The notes below the pieces were generated by a model, which searched no databases, had not been told where the DNA came from, and worked only from the letters and a program-made list of their open reading frames with translations. A stretch of DNA of 64,000 nt. It comes from Scolanthus callimorphus (taxonomy: Eukaryota > Cnidaria > Anthozoa > Actiniaria > Edwardsiidae). The position numbers and the translations under genes were made by a program. Of this stretch, positions 24,801 to 35,600 are shown one piece after another. How positions within the stretch are numbered: the first letter of the stretch is position 1; each line of letters opens with the position of its first letter. Location of the stretch: assembly GCA_033964015.1 (NCBI GenBank), contig CM066923.1:21439739-21503738 (forward strand), given 5' to 3'.

Positions 24801-25894
24801 TTTTCTAAGCATACACACTCGCTTGAATGCTAGTGGCTATACCAGAAAATACAAGTTAAGCGTGGGATATTCTGCAGTATGCCACTCAAAAGCATTGTAT
24901 AACTAGCATGCATAATACATTTACTAAAGCAAATAATACATGTATTCGAATTAAGCAAAATCGATGAGCTGATCTAGAGGAAAGTCTTATTTCCACCTTC
25001 AGCTGCCAATCATATTACACGGTATTCTCTAATAAATGTCCTGGCTCTAATTTGTCCATGGGTCTAGTAAAAGTTTACTATACCACATAGACAAAGGTAT
25101 TGATTACTTTAATTCAGTATTTTCTTTTCACAGTAGTAAGGAATAACTATGTTAGTCAAACGTCCAAGTCATGTATTTTGTATTCATCTTGGGATACAAC
25201 TAAAAGGAATGATGAATTTTCAACGAAAAATTGCAAATAAGACTTTTAGTTCCCTGATTTTTTGGATAAGATTTTTAAAGTATTATCAGGAACATATTCA
25301 TAACAAAGAAGTTTATAGGGAGGTATATGGTGGTTAAAAGTCAATGAAAACTCTAATATCCCTGAATAATTGTCGATCGGGTAACCTGCGAAAACATTAC
25401 CCAGTACTACTACGCAACCGCTAAATTCGATCACAACAAATTACGCAAGAAAACCGAACATTTGATCAAATCGAACACTCGATCGGGCCACCAAAACTAA
25501 GAAGAGTTACTGAGATCGAATAACACCTCGAAAACCTTTGACTTTGTTCTCGTTAGGTGACTTTCTCTGTCTGGTTTAGCACGTAGAAACTAAACTTATC
25601 AATAAAACATACGGGACGCGAAATAAAAGGAGTCGCCGGTCATTCGGCTAGAAATGGCGGGTCTGTTATTCAACTTACCGCCATGGCTTGTCTGTTTTTC
25701 TTGTGACTTTCCTGCCTTATAGCGCCCATATCGGGATTATACAAGGACGTATCAACCCTGCCACGCAGTAACTCGTCAATCAGAGTGCCGTTTGTCAGTT
25801 CCAAACTGTAGTTTCTGTCCTCCGAATCACCATTGGATCCGTTTTCGCTAGGCGCCATTCCATTAGAGTTCATGACTCGCCAAACCAAATTCAC
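15808..25894 (-). CDS. SCHIP1: IQCJ-SCHIP1-like protein: two IQ motifs plus schwannomin-interacting-protein C-terminal region, 477 aa, seven exons
   Basis: Exons (minus strand, 5' to 3'): 25894-25679, 22163-22125, 20786-20676, 20166-20102, 18126-17288, 16429-16336, 15877-15808. All junctions are GT-AG with compatible phases (1434 nt, 478 codons). Residues 95-109 form an IQ calmodulin-binding motif (ILLQSQVRGYLAR), followed by a charged helix and a second IQ-like motif at about 145 (IQRAWRRYRYHK), resembling vertebrate IQCJ. Residues 160-400 are acidic and serine-rich and include DLQICFVDD. Residues about 400-450 (VLTLEEIRALRRNFEQLI, then ELMTRDSLHLKQDSMLLEVE) resemble the conserved SCHIP1 coiled coil. 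SCHIP1 proteins are cytoplasmic and membrane-cytoskeletal partners of merlin and ankyrin. The 70-nt last exon is a hydrophilic tail placed by phase and splice site only, so it is the least certain part. The first of three in-frame ATGs (25894, 25873, 25858) was taken as start. Confidence 0.83.
16045..16325. mobile_element. Foldback element in the last SCHIP1-like intron
   Basis: TTTCATAATTCTGCGAAC at the left mirrors GTTCGCAGAATTATGAAAAT at the right. TTCCGTCAATCAAACC and TTTGATTGACGGAAGCC lie inside. It ends about 10 bp from the donor of exon 6. Related to the fragment at 440-560. Confidence 0.8.
16823..16895. repeat. Tandem duplication, two copies of about 37 bp
   Basis: The unit contains GTTGCTACGCACCTTACCAC; copies start at 16823 and 16860 and are nearly identical. 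It lies in SCHIP1-like intron 5. Confidence 0.85.
18299..18670. repeat. Dispersed repeat with palindromic head, copy 2
   Basis: Same order and orientation as 1868-2275, including AGGAAATCATACGACTTC, GTGGGTTTTTCAAGAAG and the tail with TCTAAGGAGTCATTCACAAA. The head's right arm is shortened here. Confidence 0.75.
18671..20101. other. SCHIP1-like intron 4, remainder
   Basis: No exon is seen. Around 18950-19110 there are several CCCCTCGGAAA-type units (degenerate, irregular spacing). The remainder is unremarkable AT-rich DNA. Confidence 0.5.
20183..20430. mobile_element. Hairpin element next to SCHIP1-like exon 4
   Basis: GCAATTCCAGAAAATATATG with TACCCTGGGGACGGGCAGCA at the left mirrors TGCTGCCCATCCCCGGGGTA with CATATATTTTCTGGAATTGC at the right. 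It begins within 20 bp upstream (in transcript sense) of the exon 4 acceptor. Confidence 0.75.
21600..21860. repeat. Degenerate AT-rich minisatellite (AAAGAATTCC / AAAGAAATTCC units)
   Basis: Roughly 10-18-bp units built from AAAGAAATTCC and AAAGAATTCCT repeat irregularly across SCHIP1-like intron 2. No coding potential. Confidence 0.75.
22591..23565. mobile_element. DNA transposon derivative with ATACCGTATTTACCCGTATA termini
   Basis: The left end ATACCGTATTTACCCGTATA, with ATAAGACGCACC, is mirrored by TATACGGGTAAATACGGTAT at the right. Subterminal TTGAGGTCATTTTGG and GAAGGTCATTTTGG also recur. No transposase frame. It lies in SCHIP1-like intron 1 and contains further nested palindromes (22965-23075 and 23104-23350). 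Confidence 0.85.
23104..23350. mobile_element. Nested MITE containing a CCGAGAT microsatellite
   Basis: AGGGGTGGCGAATGGTC at the left mirrors GACCATTCGCCACCCCT at the right. The interior has repeated CCGAGAT/GAGAACGCC units. It sits inside the 22591-23565 element and is therefore younger than it. Confidence 0.8.
23566..24743. other. SCHIP1-like intron 1, middle part
   Basis: No exon, RNA gene or strong repeat recognised; AT-rich sequence. Confidence 0.5.
24744..24906. repeat. Foldback element
   Basis: ACCAGTATACAATGATTTCT at the left is mirrored by AAAGCATTGTATAACTAGC at the right. GGCATACTGCGGATATCCCA and GGGATATTCTGCAGTATGCC pair inside. Confidence 0.75.
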
Positions 25895-26643
25895 CCCAAA
25901 AGAATAACATCAGAAGTAGAATATTTGCATCTAACCATGAAGTAGTACTTCTACAAGAACATACCAGTCACTTATCTGAGGTTTCATTTCCTCTGGCGGC
26001 GGAAAGCCCGTTGAATTTCTGTCGAGTTGTGTTGGCAAACTGAGCGAGAGTTGAACAGTCCCTGGGCGCACCTTGCCGACGTCACTTCCTTTGCGGTGAA
26101 ATCACACAGGGTAATGGAGGCTTATTAGTCCACAATTCAAAACACAATGCTCCCAGACGCCTGCTGCACTCTTGACGAAGCAAAAATACGCGTTATGATA
26201 CAGAAAAATGCTGTGTTGAAGGGAAAATTCCACTAGAAAGAGCAAATGATGGCACATCTGTCAGACTGAGGGCTCTGACGCTACTGCGCATGGCATGTAC
26301 CTCTGACATGTACAAAAGGGGTTTTGCGGGCTCAAATGTTTTCTCTCCACTCTTATATTTTTTTCCTCATCTTTTTCAGTAGGAATAATTATTATGATTG
26401 GGTTTGCTGTTTAGAATATAACTTTGAGGCTTTTTACTACCTCAAGTCTAAGAATTATTTCTGAAAAGCAGCAGAATTAAATTTTAGTAATGAACATGTA
26501 ACGAGACCCTCTGAATCTATCCCACAATCCATCGGGCCCATTCAAATCCAAAATGGCGGCAACGTCTGAACAAACGTCTGAACAAAGGGTTTAGCTGCTT
26601 CTGGGGCAACCAAGTTAATTTCACAGGCTATATTTAATCACAG
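25895..26643. promoter_or_regulatory. Bidirectional promoter interval between SCHIP1-like (-) and ASCC1 (+)
   Basis: The two start codons are 749 bp apart and divergent. CCAAAATGGCGGC at about 26549-26560 matches the YY1-type core AANATGGCGGC, a common element just downstream of housekeeping transcription starts. It lies about 85 bp before the ASCC1 ATG, followed by a small tandem AACGTCTGAACAA duplication. No clear TATA box was seen. Promoter activity is inferred from the layout. Confidence 0.6.
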
Positions 26644-29600
26644 ATGGATGTATTAAGACCTCCACTTGTATGGATAAGTGGTCGTTGCTACCGCAAATTG
26701 CCATATGAGCAAATGGATCAAGAAACTTCACCTGGAAGCCAAGAAAGGGTACAACCAGCGCCGTATCATGAGCAAGGTACTCTATTACTGTGCGACTACG
26801 TCAACCGGGCCATTTTGTAAGAAGTTAGCCAATCAGAATACGAGTACAGAACAAAGGATCTCGACTTTCTCGAGATCTGAGACACCGAAATATCGCTTTC
26901 CTCGTAAAAATTGTGGAACTTATGGGCAGAAATACACTTAATTACTCATCGTCAGATGTATTGCAGGTATTAAGTTTGCTTAAAATGGTTTGAATCTCTA
27001 AATGACAAACTTTTTACGGGATGGCCCGGTTGACGTAGTCACACAGTAAAGTCAGAGGAAAAAATCCCCAAACCCCAGAACGCGCCCTTGGTGAGCGCAG
27101 AAGGCAAGACGTTATAAGGTCAATGTTTAGAAGGGCAGCAGAAAAAATTATGAAAGTCCATGCTCTTTTAAGTACCCCCCCCCCCCCCTTGGGTTTCCGC
27201 CCTGTGTGTGATGTAACAGTACACAGCGAAAGCATGTTGGCGTGCAGTTCGTGACATCTGCAAACTGCAGACATTAGGATTGATGCACTCTAATGACGTC
27301 ATAACGCAAGCCAATAGGTTTGGCCGCCATCTTGGTTTTCATTTCGAAAGTTAAAGCCAATTTTGCCAATATTCTCGTTGAATCTGCTATGCTTTTTGCC
27401 AAGAGATCATTGCTCAGGATATCTAAACATCAACAATGGCTATTTGAATTGAATACAAAGAGGAAAATACTAATGGACGTAAGCTGAAGTTTAAAAACCA
27501 TTTCGCCTTGCAGGCCTTGTCGTCAACATCGTTTAGCTAGGTAAGAATTCCTAGTTGCTGAATAATAAAACAATTATTGAATTTGGTTTTTGCATGATAG
27601 TGAGATCAACACCTCAAGTTAGTGTTATCCGCCTCAGCTTTGCTTTCGACGGATAACACAAAATTCGGCATTGCCAAATCTCACGATCATGCTCAACCTC
27701 ATCCAATGAGTGTTAATTATTGGATGAAGTTGAGCATGATAGTGAGATTTGTCAATGATGAGGTTTGTGTTGCTGAGATAGATAACACTAACTCAAGGCA
27801 TTGACAAACCTCACTATCATGCAAAAACCTAATTCAATAATTGTTTTATTATTCAGCAACCAGGAATTACCCAGCTAAAGATGGGGCCTGCACTGTGAAG
27901 TGGCTTTAAACTTTAGCTCACTTTAAGCTTCCTAAATAAAATGAGTTGATATCTTGAAAGATCTATCGTGCTTGCTAAGAAAGGAATACAGAATTTTCAA
28001 ATTCACGCAATTTTTTCAAGTTTAGAACAAGTTTTTTATAAATGCGAAAAATGCAATCGCTTTAAGTGCCCAGGGGGTCGTTTCTCGAAATCGCCCGATA
28101 TTTTCTGGCATGATAAACTTTTCGGGTGGTTTTTCGGGCGAGATTTAGGAGTCCCGAAAAGTGTTTCTCGAAACTCCCAAACCCCCTGATAATTATCGGG
28201 AACCCGAAATCAAAATTATAATTTCCAAACTTTGCGAATACTTTGCATAAATAGACAATGAAAACATAGGAAACTTATCGATTCGTCGCTGTCAAGGGAC
28301 AAAGTGTATCGCCATGTTGGTATTTCCATCGATAAATGCCAAGAAATTAGATAAAATGTGCGAAAAAGCAAGCATTTTGCACCGAATTCTTGTAGATGCA
28401 TTGGTACTTTGTTTACAACGTCAAAAAAAGTTTGACAGCTCCTCGTCAAATTTGACCGGCGAGATGTCAAGAGAATGAATTTGATTGGTCAAGAAGAGAG
28501 ATGCTTGCACCTGATTGGTGTATTTTATCGGGATGGCGGTAAAAGCAACTCGGGAGAGTTACCGGGAAACCATTTCGCGACAAAGAAAGAAACTTTGGAA
28601 ACAAACCAAGACACCTTCATAAATGGCTGTTTTACGAGAAGAAACATGCACTTCCGAGGAAATTCAACTTCGCAGGTACTAGAGGGATAAATAAAGTCGC
28701 AAAGGAGTGAAAAATCGTAGTTCATTTTGGTATTTTTCTTCCCTATTCTGAGGATTTTCGGAAACCCGAAAAAGTTTAGGGGAGAAGGGTTTCTCCCCTT
28801 ATCAAGGGGTGAAAAATGACGCAATTTTATCGGGCGCGAAAAACTCGGGAGTTTTGAGAAACGCAAAATTCGTCATCTGCACGCTTTTCGGGTAATTTAT
28901 CGTGCTCGAAAAGTTTTCGTGCGTTTCGAGAAACGACCCCCAGTTCCCTTCAGTATTACACTTGGAACGCCTTGCAGTTTTTTGTTGTGGCAATGAACTT
29001 GATTGATTTTGAATCGGTTTTGAAGGCAATTTCCTGACAGATTTGGACTTTATGGCATAAAAACGCCTCCAACAACTGTGACAAGCATACTGTAGTTCGG
29101 CCATGGTATGTATTTTGCAAAATTCCTGGCAAATTCTGTGCCATTTCACAGACTTTTTTCAAAATTCTGGCAAATTACGCGAGATTTCACAGACTTTTGT
29201 GAATTTCACAGATTTACCTTAAATTTCACGGGCCCGCCCCACGCTAAATATCAGAAGGGCCTGTTTCTAGCGATTTTCGAGGTGAGAGTGACTGGAAGCA
29301 AACTAGCATGAAAGGCCTCATGGAAAGGACAAGAGTGAAAAGTGCTCTCCCGTGATGCATTGCACACCTTGAAAATTCACCTTTGGGGTTTTGCCTTTTG
29401 TCAGGTTTTGCCGGGTTTTGCACTTTTCAACACACTGGAGATGCCTGGGAACTAGGCAGGGGTGCAACTGTTTCTGAATTTGATAGCTGTATTTAACAGA
29501 ATCAATCGTGTTAAAAGTGTGGCCATCCCCTCAATGCGCTATTAGAATTGAGGCCCTCCCTTAATTGTGAATTAAGAAAATGGAAAACCCTCCTGCCAAA

Positions 29601-32600
29601 CATACAGCACTCCTTCTGGTAAAAAATTAATTACTCTCTTAGCTAGGTGAATGCAACCCAAGTGCAGTACCCTGCACTTCCAAGCAAATTGTATGAAATT
29701 AATTCAACAAAATAATTTATGCATATGTTTTATGAAACAGAAGAGAGGATCCTAGAGAGGATTTTGTGACTGCAGTGAAAACAACCGCAAGTGATTTTAT
29801 ATGAATAAAACCTACAGCAGTGACTAGGAAGTCTCATTCCTTGCTTACAGCGATCATTTCTAGTCTTAGTCGTTTTTTTCAAAGGGGCCTCTGTTAATAA
29901 AGATCACAATCTTGTACAATCTTGCACATACCGTATTTGCTTGATAAGTGCCGCCCTTGATTAAGTGCTGCCCTCGAATAAGCGCCAGATCCAGAGCAGA
30001 AAAATTAATACCAGTAAGCGCCACCCTCAAATAAATGCCAAACCATAAAAAAGTGAAGAAACAACTTAAAGTTGAAGGTTTTAATCAATGACAATTGTTT
30101 CTAGCTCAAATCAAAAGCAAATTCTCATAGTATACTAGTATTACAGTTGTATTCAGAATACCTTTTCATGCCAGGTTTTGAAGTTTGTTCCCGTGTTCCA
30201 AGTGTAGGTTCCCAAGTTTGCAACCAAGTTCCCAACTAACTTCATACTTTGGCAGCTCAGATAGAAAAACTTCAGATAAAAACCACATAAAACGTTTCAA
30301 TATTCACAGACCACTGCCAAAGAAGCCTTAAGCAGCTAACATTTTAGTTTTCTATACCGAATTTCTCAACATACTGATGTGAAGTTAGCAACATCTATGT
30401 TTTCAACATCCTATGTTGAAAACATAGAAAATGAAACATTAAGTAACCAAGAAATGTATCCTTTGTCACTCTCTCATTCAAAATTTCATAAGCGCTGCCT
30501 TCACATAAGCACCGCCCTCGCATAAGCGCTACATTAAAGATGCAAAAAATTTAAAAGTGATGCGGCACTTATTCGAAATTGATATGGTCATCATTTTCTT
30601 GCATACATATTTATGTGCCTCATTGACCTCTATTGACAGACAGTCAGTTACAGACAGCAGGATATTTGTCACATATCGTTTTCAAAATTAGATGAAATTT
30701 GCTCTATTTTCATAGACATTAGACAGCAATGCATCAGCAAATGAATGAGTGGCTTTGCTAGTGTAAATTAATTGTTTCTGGTTTTGTCTCAAGATGGCTC
30801 TGCTTATGACGACGAGGTTTGTGATGCTCTGGGTTTGATAGAATATACTGGGAAGGAGTACAAAACATCCATGACTGTACCAAATGAAGTATTCAAGTTC
30901 ATCATTGGAAGACAAGGTGAAACAAAAAGGAGGATAGAACAAGAGACGACCACGAAAATAACCATCCCAAGGATTGGCCAGAATGGAGATGTTGGTAGGT
31001 AGTCCTGTGTAAAGCTGAATTTCCCATGGCAAAAGAATTTGAAGTGTTTACTAGATTTTCCATTGGCATCCATTTTTGCAGGGGAGAAGCTGAATTTCCC
31101 ATGGCAAAGGTATTTGAAGTGTTTTGAGACTGATGAACACAATATAAAAACTTGAGAAAACTTTTTGGACTCACTGGCATGCACAACTTTTTCGGCTTCA
31201 AATCGAAAAAGGTCTTCATGCCTGTTAAAAATGGTAGGGATGACTGTCGGGAAGCCCAAATTTAAACCCTGAAAAAACTTGTCAGAAAAAATTTCACCCT
31301 AAAAAATACTTGTTTGTCCTAAAATACCTTCTTCAGCATACATTACCATTTTAGTCCAAAGAACCTCTGAAAAATACTGAATTTTCTTCAGCATAGGCGT
31401 TTTCGTTCAAAGAACCCCTAAAAAATACCGGATTGCCGATTTTAACACCTAAAAATACAACGGTCATACCTACCATCCAAATATAGGGAGTACCCTCCCC
31501 CCCAGGGATATCATGGGTCTTTCAAATGCTTACTTTCTTTGTAAAAAAATCAGTCTTGTTTCCCCTCCACATCATTTCTTTTGTACGATATGCTGTTTTA
31601 GACATTAATGCTATATCCTTCGAAATTATTGATTTTTGTATATCAAATAACAGAAATACAGCAGAATAAATTGGTGGTGAATAGAATTAGGATCGACGTT
31701 TGAGTAAGAGGCTACCCTGCTAGCAGAGGTTTTTTTCTGTCAGTCTTTTATTAGTTAGCATTACGTTGTTCGCGTGTCTGGTATGTCGCGTGGTTGTTTT
31801 TATCTAAAACGGGGATTAGGGCGAAGTGCTTTCAATTTTTTTCAGTTTTACCCACAATGCTTTGCGCTTGAAAAACGGGAAAAGAAAAGAACGCGTTAGT
31901 AAGCCAAATCAAATGCTGCTTGGCCCGTTGCAGCATTGAGATTGAATAAGCAAAGAAAATTACATGAAATAAGATGGAATTTTGCTTTGAACGTTGAGTT
32001 TTTTTGCCATAAAAACTGGAGTTTAAAAATGTTTTCCAGACTTGTTATAAGGCGTAAAAACGCATATTGTCAAATTCTCTTGTAAACAAACCATTATATC
32101 CGCCAACAATTTGGACTTGGTAACTTTTTGGTATAAGTATAAATTTGAGTAGTGTACTAGGTGTCACTTTTCATTCTCTCAGTTTCAGAATGATGTGAGT
32201 CATTTCAAGGATGATAAGCCACTGGTTAGTCTAGAGGCCGTTTTACAGCGTTCTCGCAGCTATTTTTGGGGAAAATACAGAGAGGCTAGTTTTAGGCTAT
32301 TTTAACAAGGTTTCTGCAGTTTGTTTGTCAAAAATCGAAAAACAGTCTGAAAAGAGCGACCTCTTCAAATGTTCTTCGTCTTCTACGGCTCCTATGTTAC
32401 TGACTAATAAGTGTCCTCAAACGGGGGGGGGGGGGGGGGAGCTATGGATTTCAGAGCTGTCACTAGAGCAAGCCGGCAACCGCCGGGGCGTTTAACAACC
32501 CGGCTACGTTTTGTAGAATGTGGTAGTCAAAAAAGTACGAACCAGAACTTTGTGAAATGCAACCTGAAGCTCACCTCATTGTTTTTGAAAATAAGATAAA

Positions 32601-35600
32601 AACTGGAATCCTTAAATTGTAGTTCCTCTTAAAAATCTCCCAGCTCCGCGCCTGTGTCAGAATTGGCTTGGCGAGGAAATCATTGAGTGGAAATTCACCT
32701 CGAGATACCTATTTTCGTCATTTAGGGATGGACCATTAGAAAAGTGATGGTGGGGGGGGGGGGGGGGGGCAAAAAGCAAAAATATTCATACAAAGGAAAA
32801 AATAAAAATCATGCAGCCTCTGTGGCTCCCCATAAAAACAATTCTTGCAAGATTCCCAAGTTTTGATTAGGCAAAATTGATGTTCTTTCAACGCTTTTTA
32901 GTCCAGTCATTTTACGTGAATAATAAGGCTAACCCGGAACAAATTGCAACAGTACAAATCTCAACGGATTTAGACTCTATTATACTCACTTGATAACATA
33001 TCAAAAGTCGTCCAAAATCCCGATACGGCAACATCTCGAAAAAAGGGATTTATTCAAAGCAATCGGAAACAGCTTTCTTCGCCACATTGGCTTTTGTTAT
33101 TAATGAGGTTTACGGCACTTATAGCTCTACGCTGGTGAAACTAGTTCTAGACTGTAACGCGTTACAGGTAAATATTCTAACGCTTTCCTTTACATAGAAA
33201 TTTCCCTTGTATAGAGTCTATTGATGTTTGCCAACCGAATCCATTATTAAGAATGATTGAGTTGTTTATGGAACGTGTTTCAAGATTCCTAGTCAGGCAC
33301 TGTATTGGAATTATGACATTGGAAATTTCTCTTAGTCAAAGCGTAGTTTACAAGTATATATAACACGAATGAGTCCATTTTAAACCACTAAAAATTTAAG
33401 CACTTAGCTGGGAATACTGTACATAGTATAGCGAATATCAAAAACTTTGCAAAACTGAGTGCGGCAAAACTCATTAATAACAAAGGACAAGATGGCCGCC
33501 AACAAAAGAAAATTGTGTCGTCTTTTCAAACTTGAATTTTGAGATGTTCCCCTACATGGATTTTTTAGGACTTTTAGTATGTTTGTTAGGTTGACCTTAT
33601 GGCCCTAAAACCGTTGAGAAACTTTCTGTTGCAATTAGTTGTTGGTCATTTCACAAACTGACTGGACTATTTCTAGTTCATTCAATTAAGTACTCTAAAC
33701 ATTTAGAGTAGATATATAGCATCCAAGCTATATATTATATTACAATATGGTTTTTGAGAACTCACGCAATGGAACAATACGATCGCACTCTTTTTGAAGA
33801 AATGACTACGAATGTTCATTACAAGAACATGTATCTTGACCAGGAGAAACAAACTCCCCCTCCCCAAAACCCATACTATACACAACAATTGGAATGTTCA
33901 TCTATCTTTTCTCTGAGGCTTGATGAAATGGGTTTATCAATATCAGGGCGCGCTTCGCGAGCAAACAAAAGAGAAATTTCTGCGAGAGAAACTGCTCGAT
34001 ACTTTTCGTGCGACGGAATGCGACGGAAGCCAGAAGGCCAGTTGGCGGTTGGAAATCGTACCACAGGCTTACCATTCTGGGGGTGTGTGTAATGTGACTT
34101 CTTCTGTGTCATACATCTGCTCTTGGGGAGTTTGTAATGTGACTCCCCCTGTGTCATACATCGGCTCTTGGGGAGTTTGTAATGTGACTCCCTCTGTATT
34201 GATCAACGATCGGCTCACAAGTTGATAGTTAAAAGCATCTCGTATTATCATCTCTTGAAACAGAAAAGTTCTATAATAAAGGTTATAGTAAACGATAATT
34301 GTATTGTGTTTGTCCTCATATCGAAAACAGGGGGAAATATAAAGGTTTTCGGGTAGTTTATGAGAGTTTTTGGGGGGTGGGTCTCTCCTCTCTCCCCTCG
34401 CTACCCACCCCCCAAAAACTCTCATAAACTACCCGAAAACCTTTATATTTCCCCCTGTTTTCGATATGAGGACAAACACAATACAATTATCGTTTACTAT
34501 AACCTTTATTATAGAACTTTTCTGTTTCAAGAGATGATAATACGAGATGCTTTTAACTATCAACTTGTGAGCCGATCGTTGATCAATACAGAGGGAGTCA
34601 CATTACAACTCCCCAAGAGCCGATGTATGACACAGGGGGAGTCACATTACAAACTCCCCAAGAGCAGATGTATGACACAGAAGAAGTCACATTACACACA
34701 CCCCCAGAATGGTAAGCCTGTGGTCGCAGTCATTCCTTGTCCGATTAGCCACAAAAAAAATTCTAGCAAGCCCTTGCGCTGTAAAAAAATATTCATGCAA
34801 CAAAAACTCTCCGAAAAACGTTTTCGAACAAGAGAAGAAAGCCCCCCCCCCCCCCCCCCCCCTCCCCCTATTACTTTTCTAATAGTCCGTCCCTTATTAT
34901 ATAATAGTGTTTTGTCGGGATTTTGGCCACTGAGAACTTTCGTTATACGCACGTGTGAAAAATTACGATAATTCCCACCACTATTGAGAAATTCATCAAA
35001 TCGAAAATTTTTCACAAAAACGTTTATATAATAAACTTTACTTCCCATGGCAAATCGGCCAATCATTTTGCGAGAGAGCTAACTGTTATGGTAAAGATAT
35101 TAACTTATAATGTGGTCGTATTCTCTAATTTCCTTCTTGGTGTGCTTGTTAGGGATGTTTACGGGGGAAAGTCTCTTTCGTCGCCGACTCAGGCTACTTT
35201 ACGGTTCCAAGAAAAGTTTTTTTGTGGGAATTCGTTGTTTAAGGCGTTGTTATAGAGAGGAAGAGAGATTGTTTTCGCAATGAGACACGGAAGTCGTTTT
35301 GCTTAAGCTAGTTTTTTTCTTTTAATTTTCTGCCTCTTCTTCTTGTTGACAAATATTCCAATTACTAGTCTCACCAGTGTTTCTTACCGAGCGGTTGACT
35401 TGATTAAGTCGTAATCATAATGTTTCCTGCGCGCTATTTAAACGAAGCCTCGTCCTCTATAATGTTAACCATATCTAGCTCAGTTCGAAGAAGCATTTCC
35501 AACAGCTTAGAATATGAGCACTCATATAACTCAAAATGTCTCGCAACCTGAGTGCCTCTACCTTATCCTTGATTTTAAAACGAGTTCTTCGTTAGTTTGG

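Noticed and set aside
30804..31259. 151-codon minus-strand frame
   Set aside because: It overlaps ASCC1 exon 2 in antisense, where the plus frame encodes a clear KH domain.
34069..34971. Open frames of 118 and 203 codons on opposite strands with the same peptide
   Set aside because: They come from the two arms of the palindrome at 34061-34723, so the identical peptides reflect DNA symmetry. No domain is seen.
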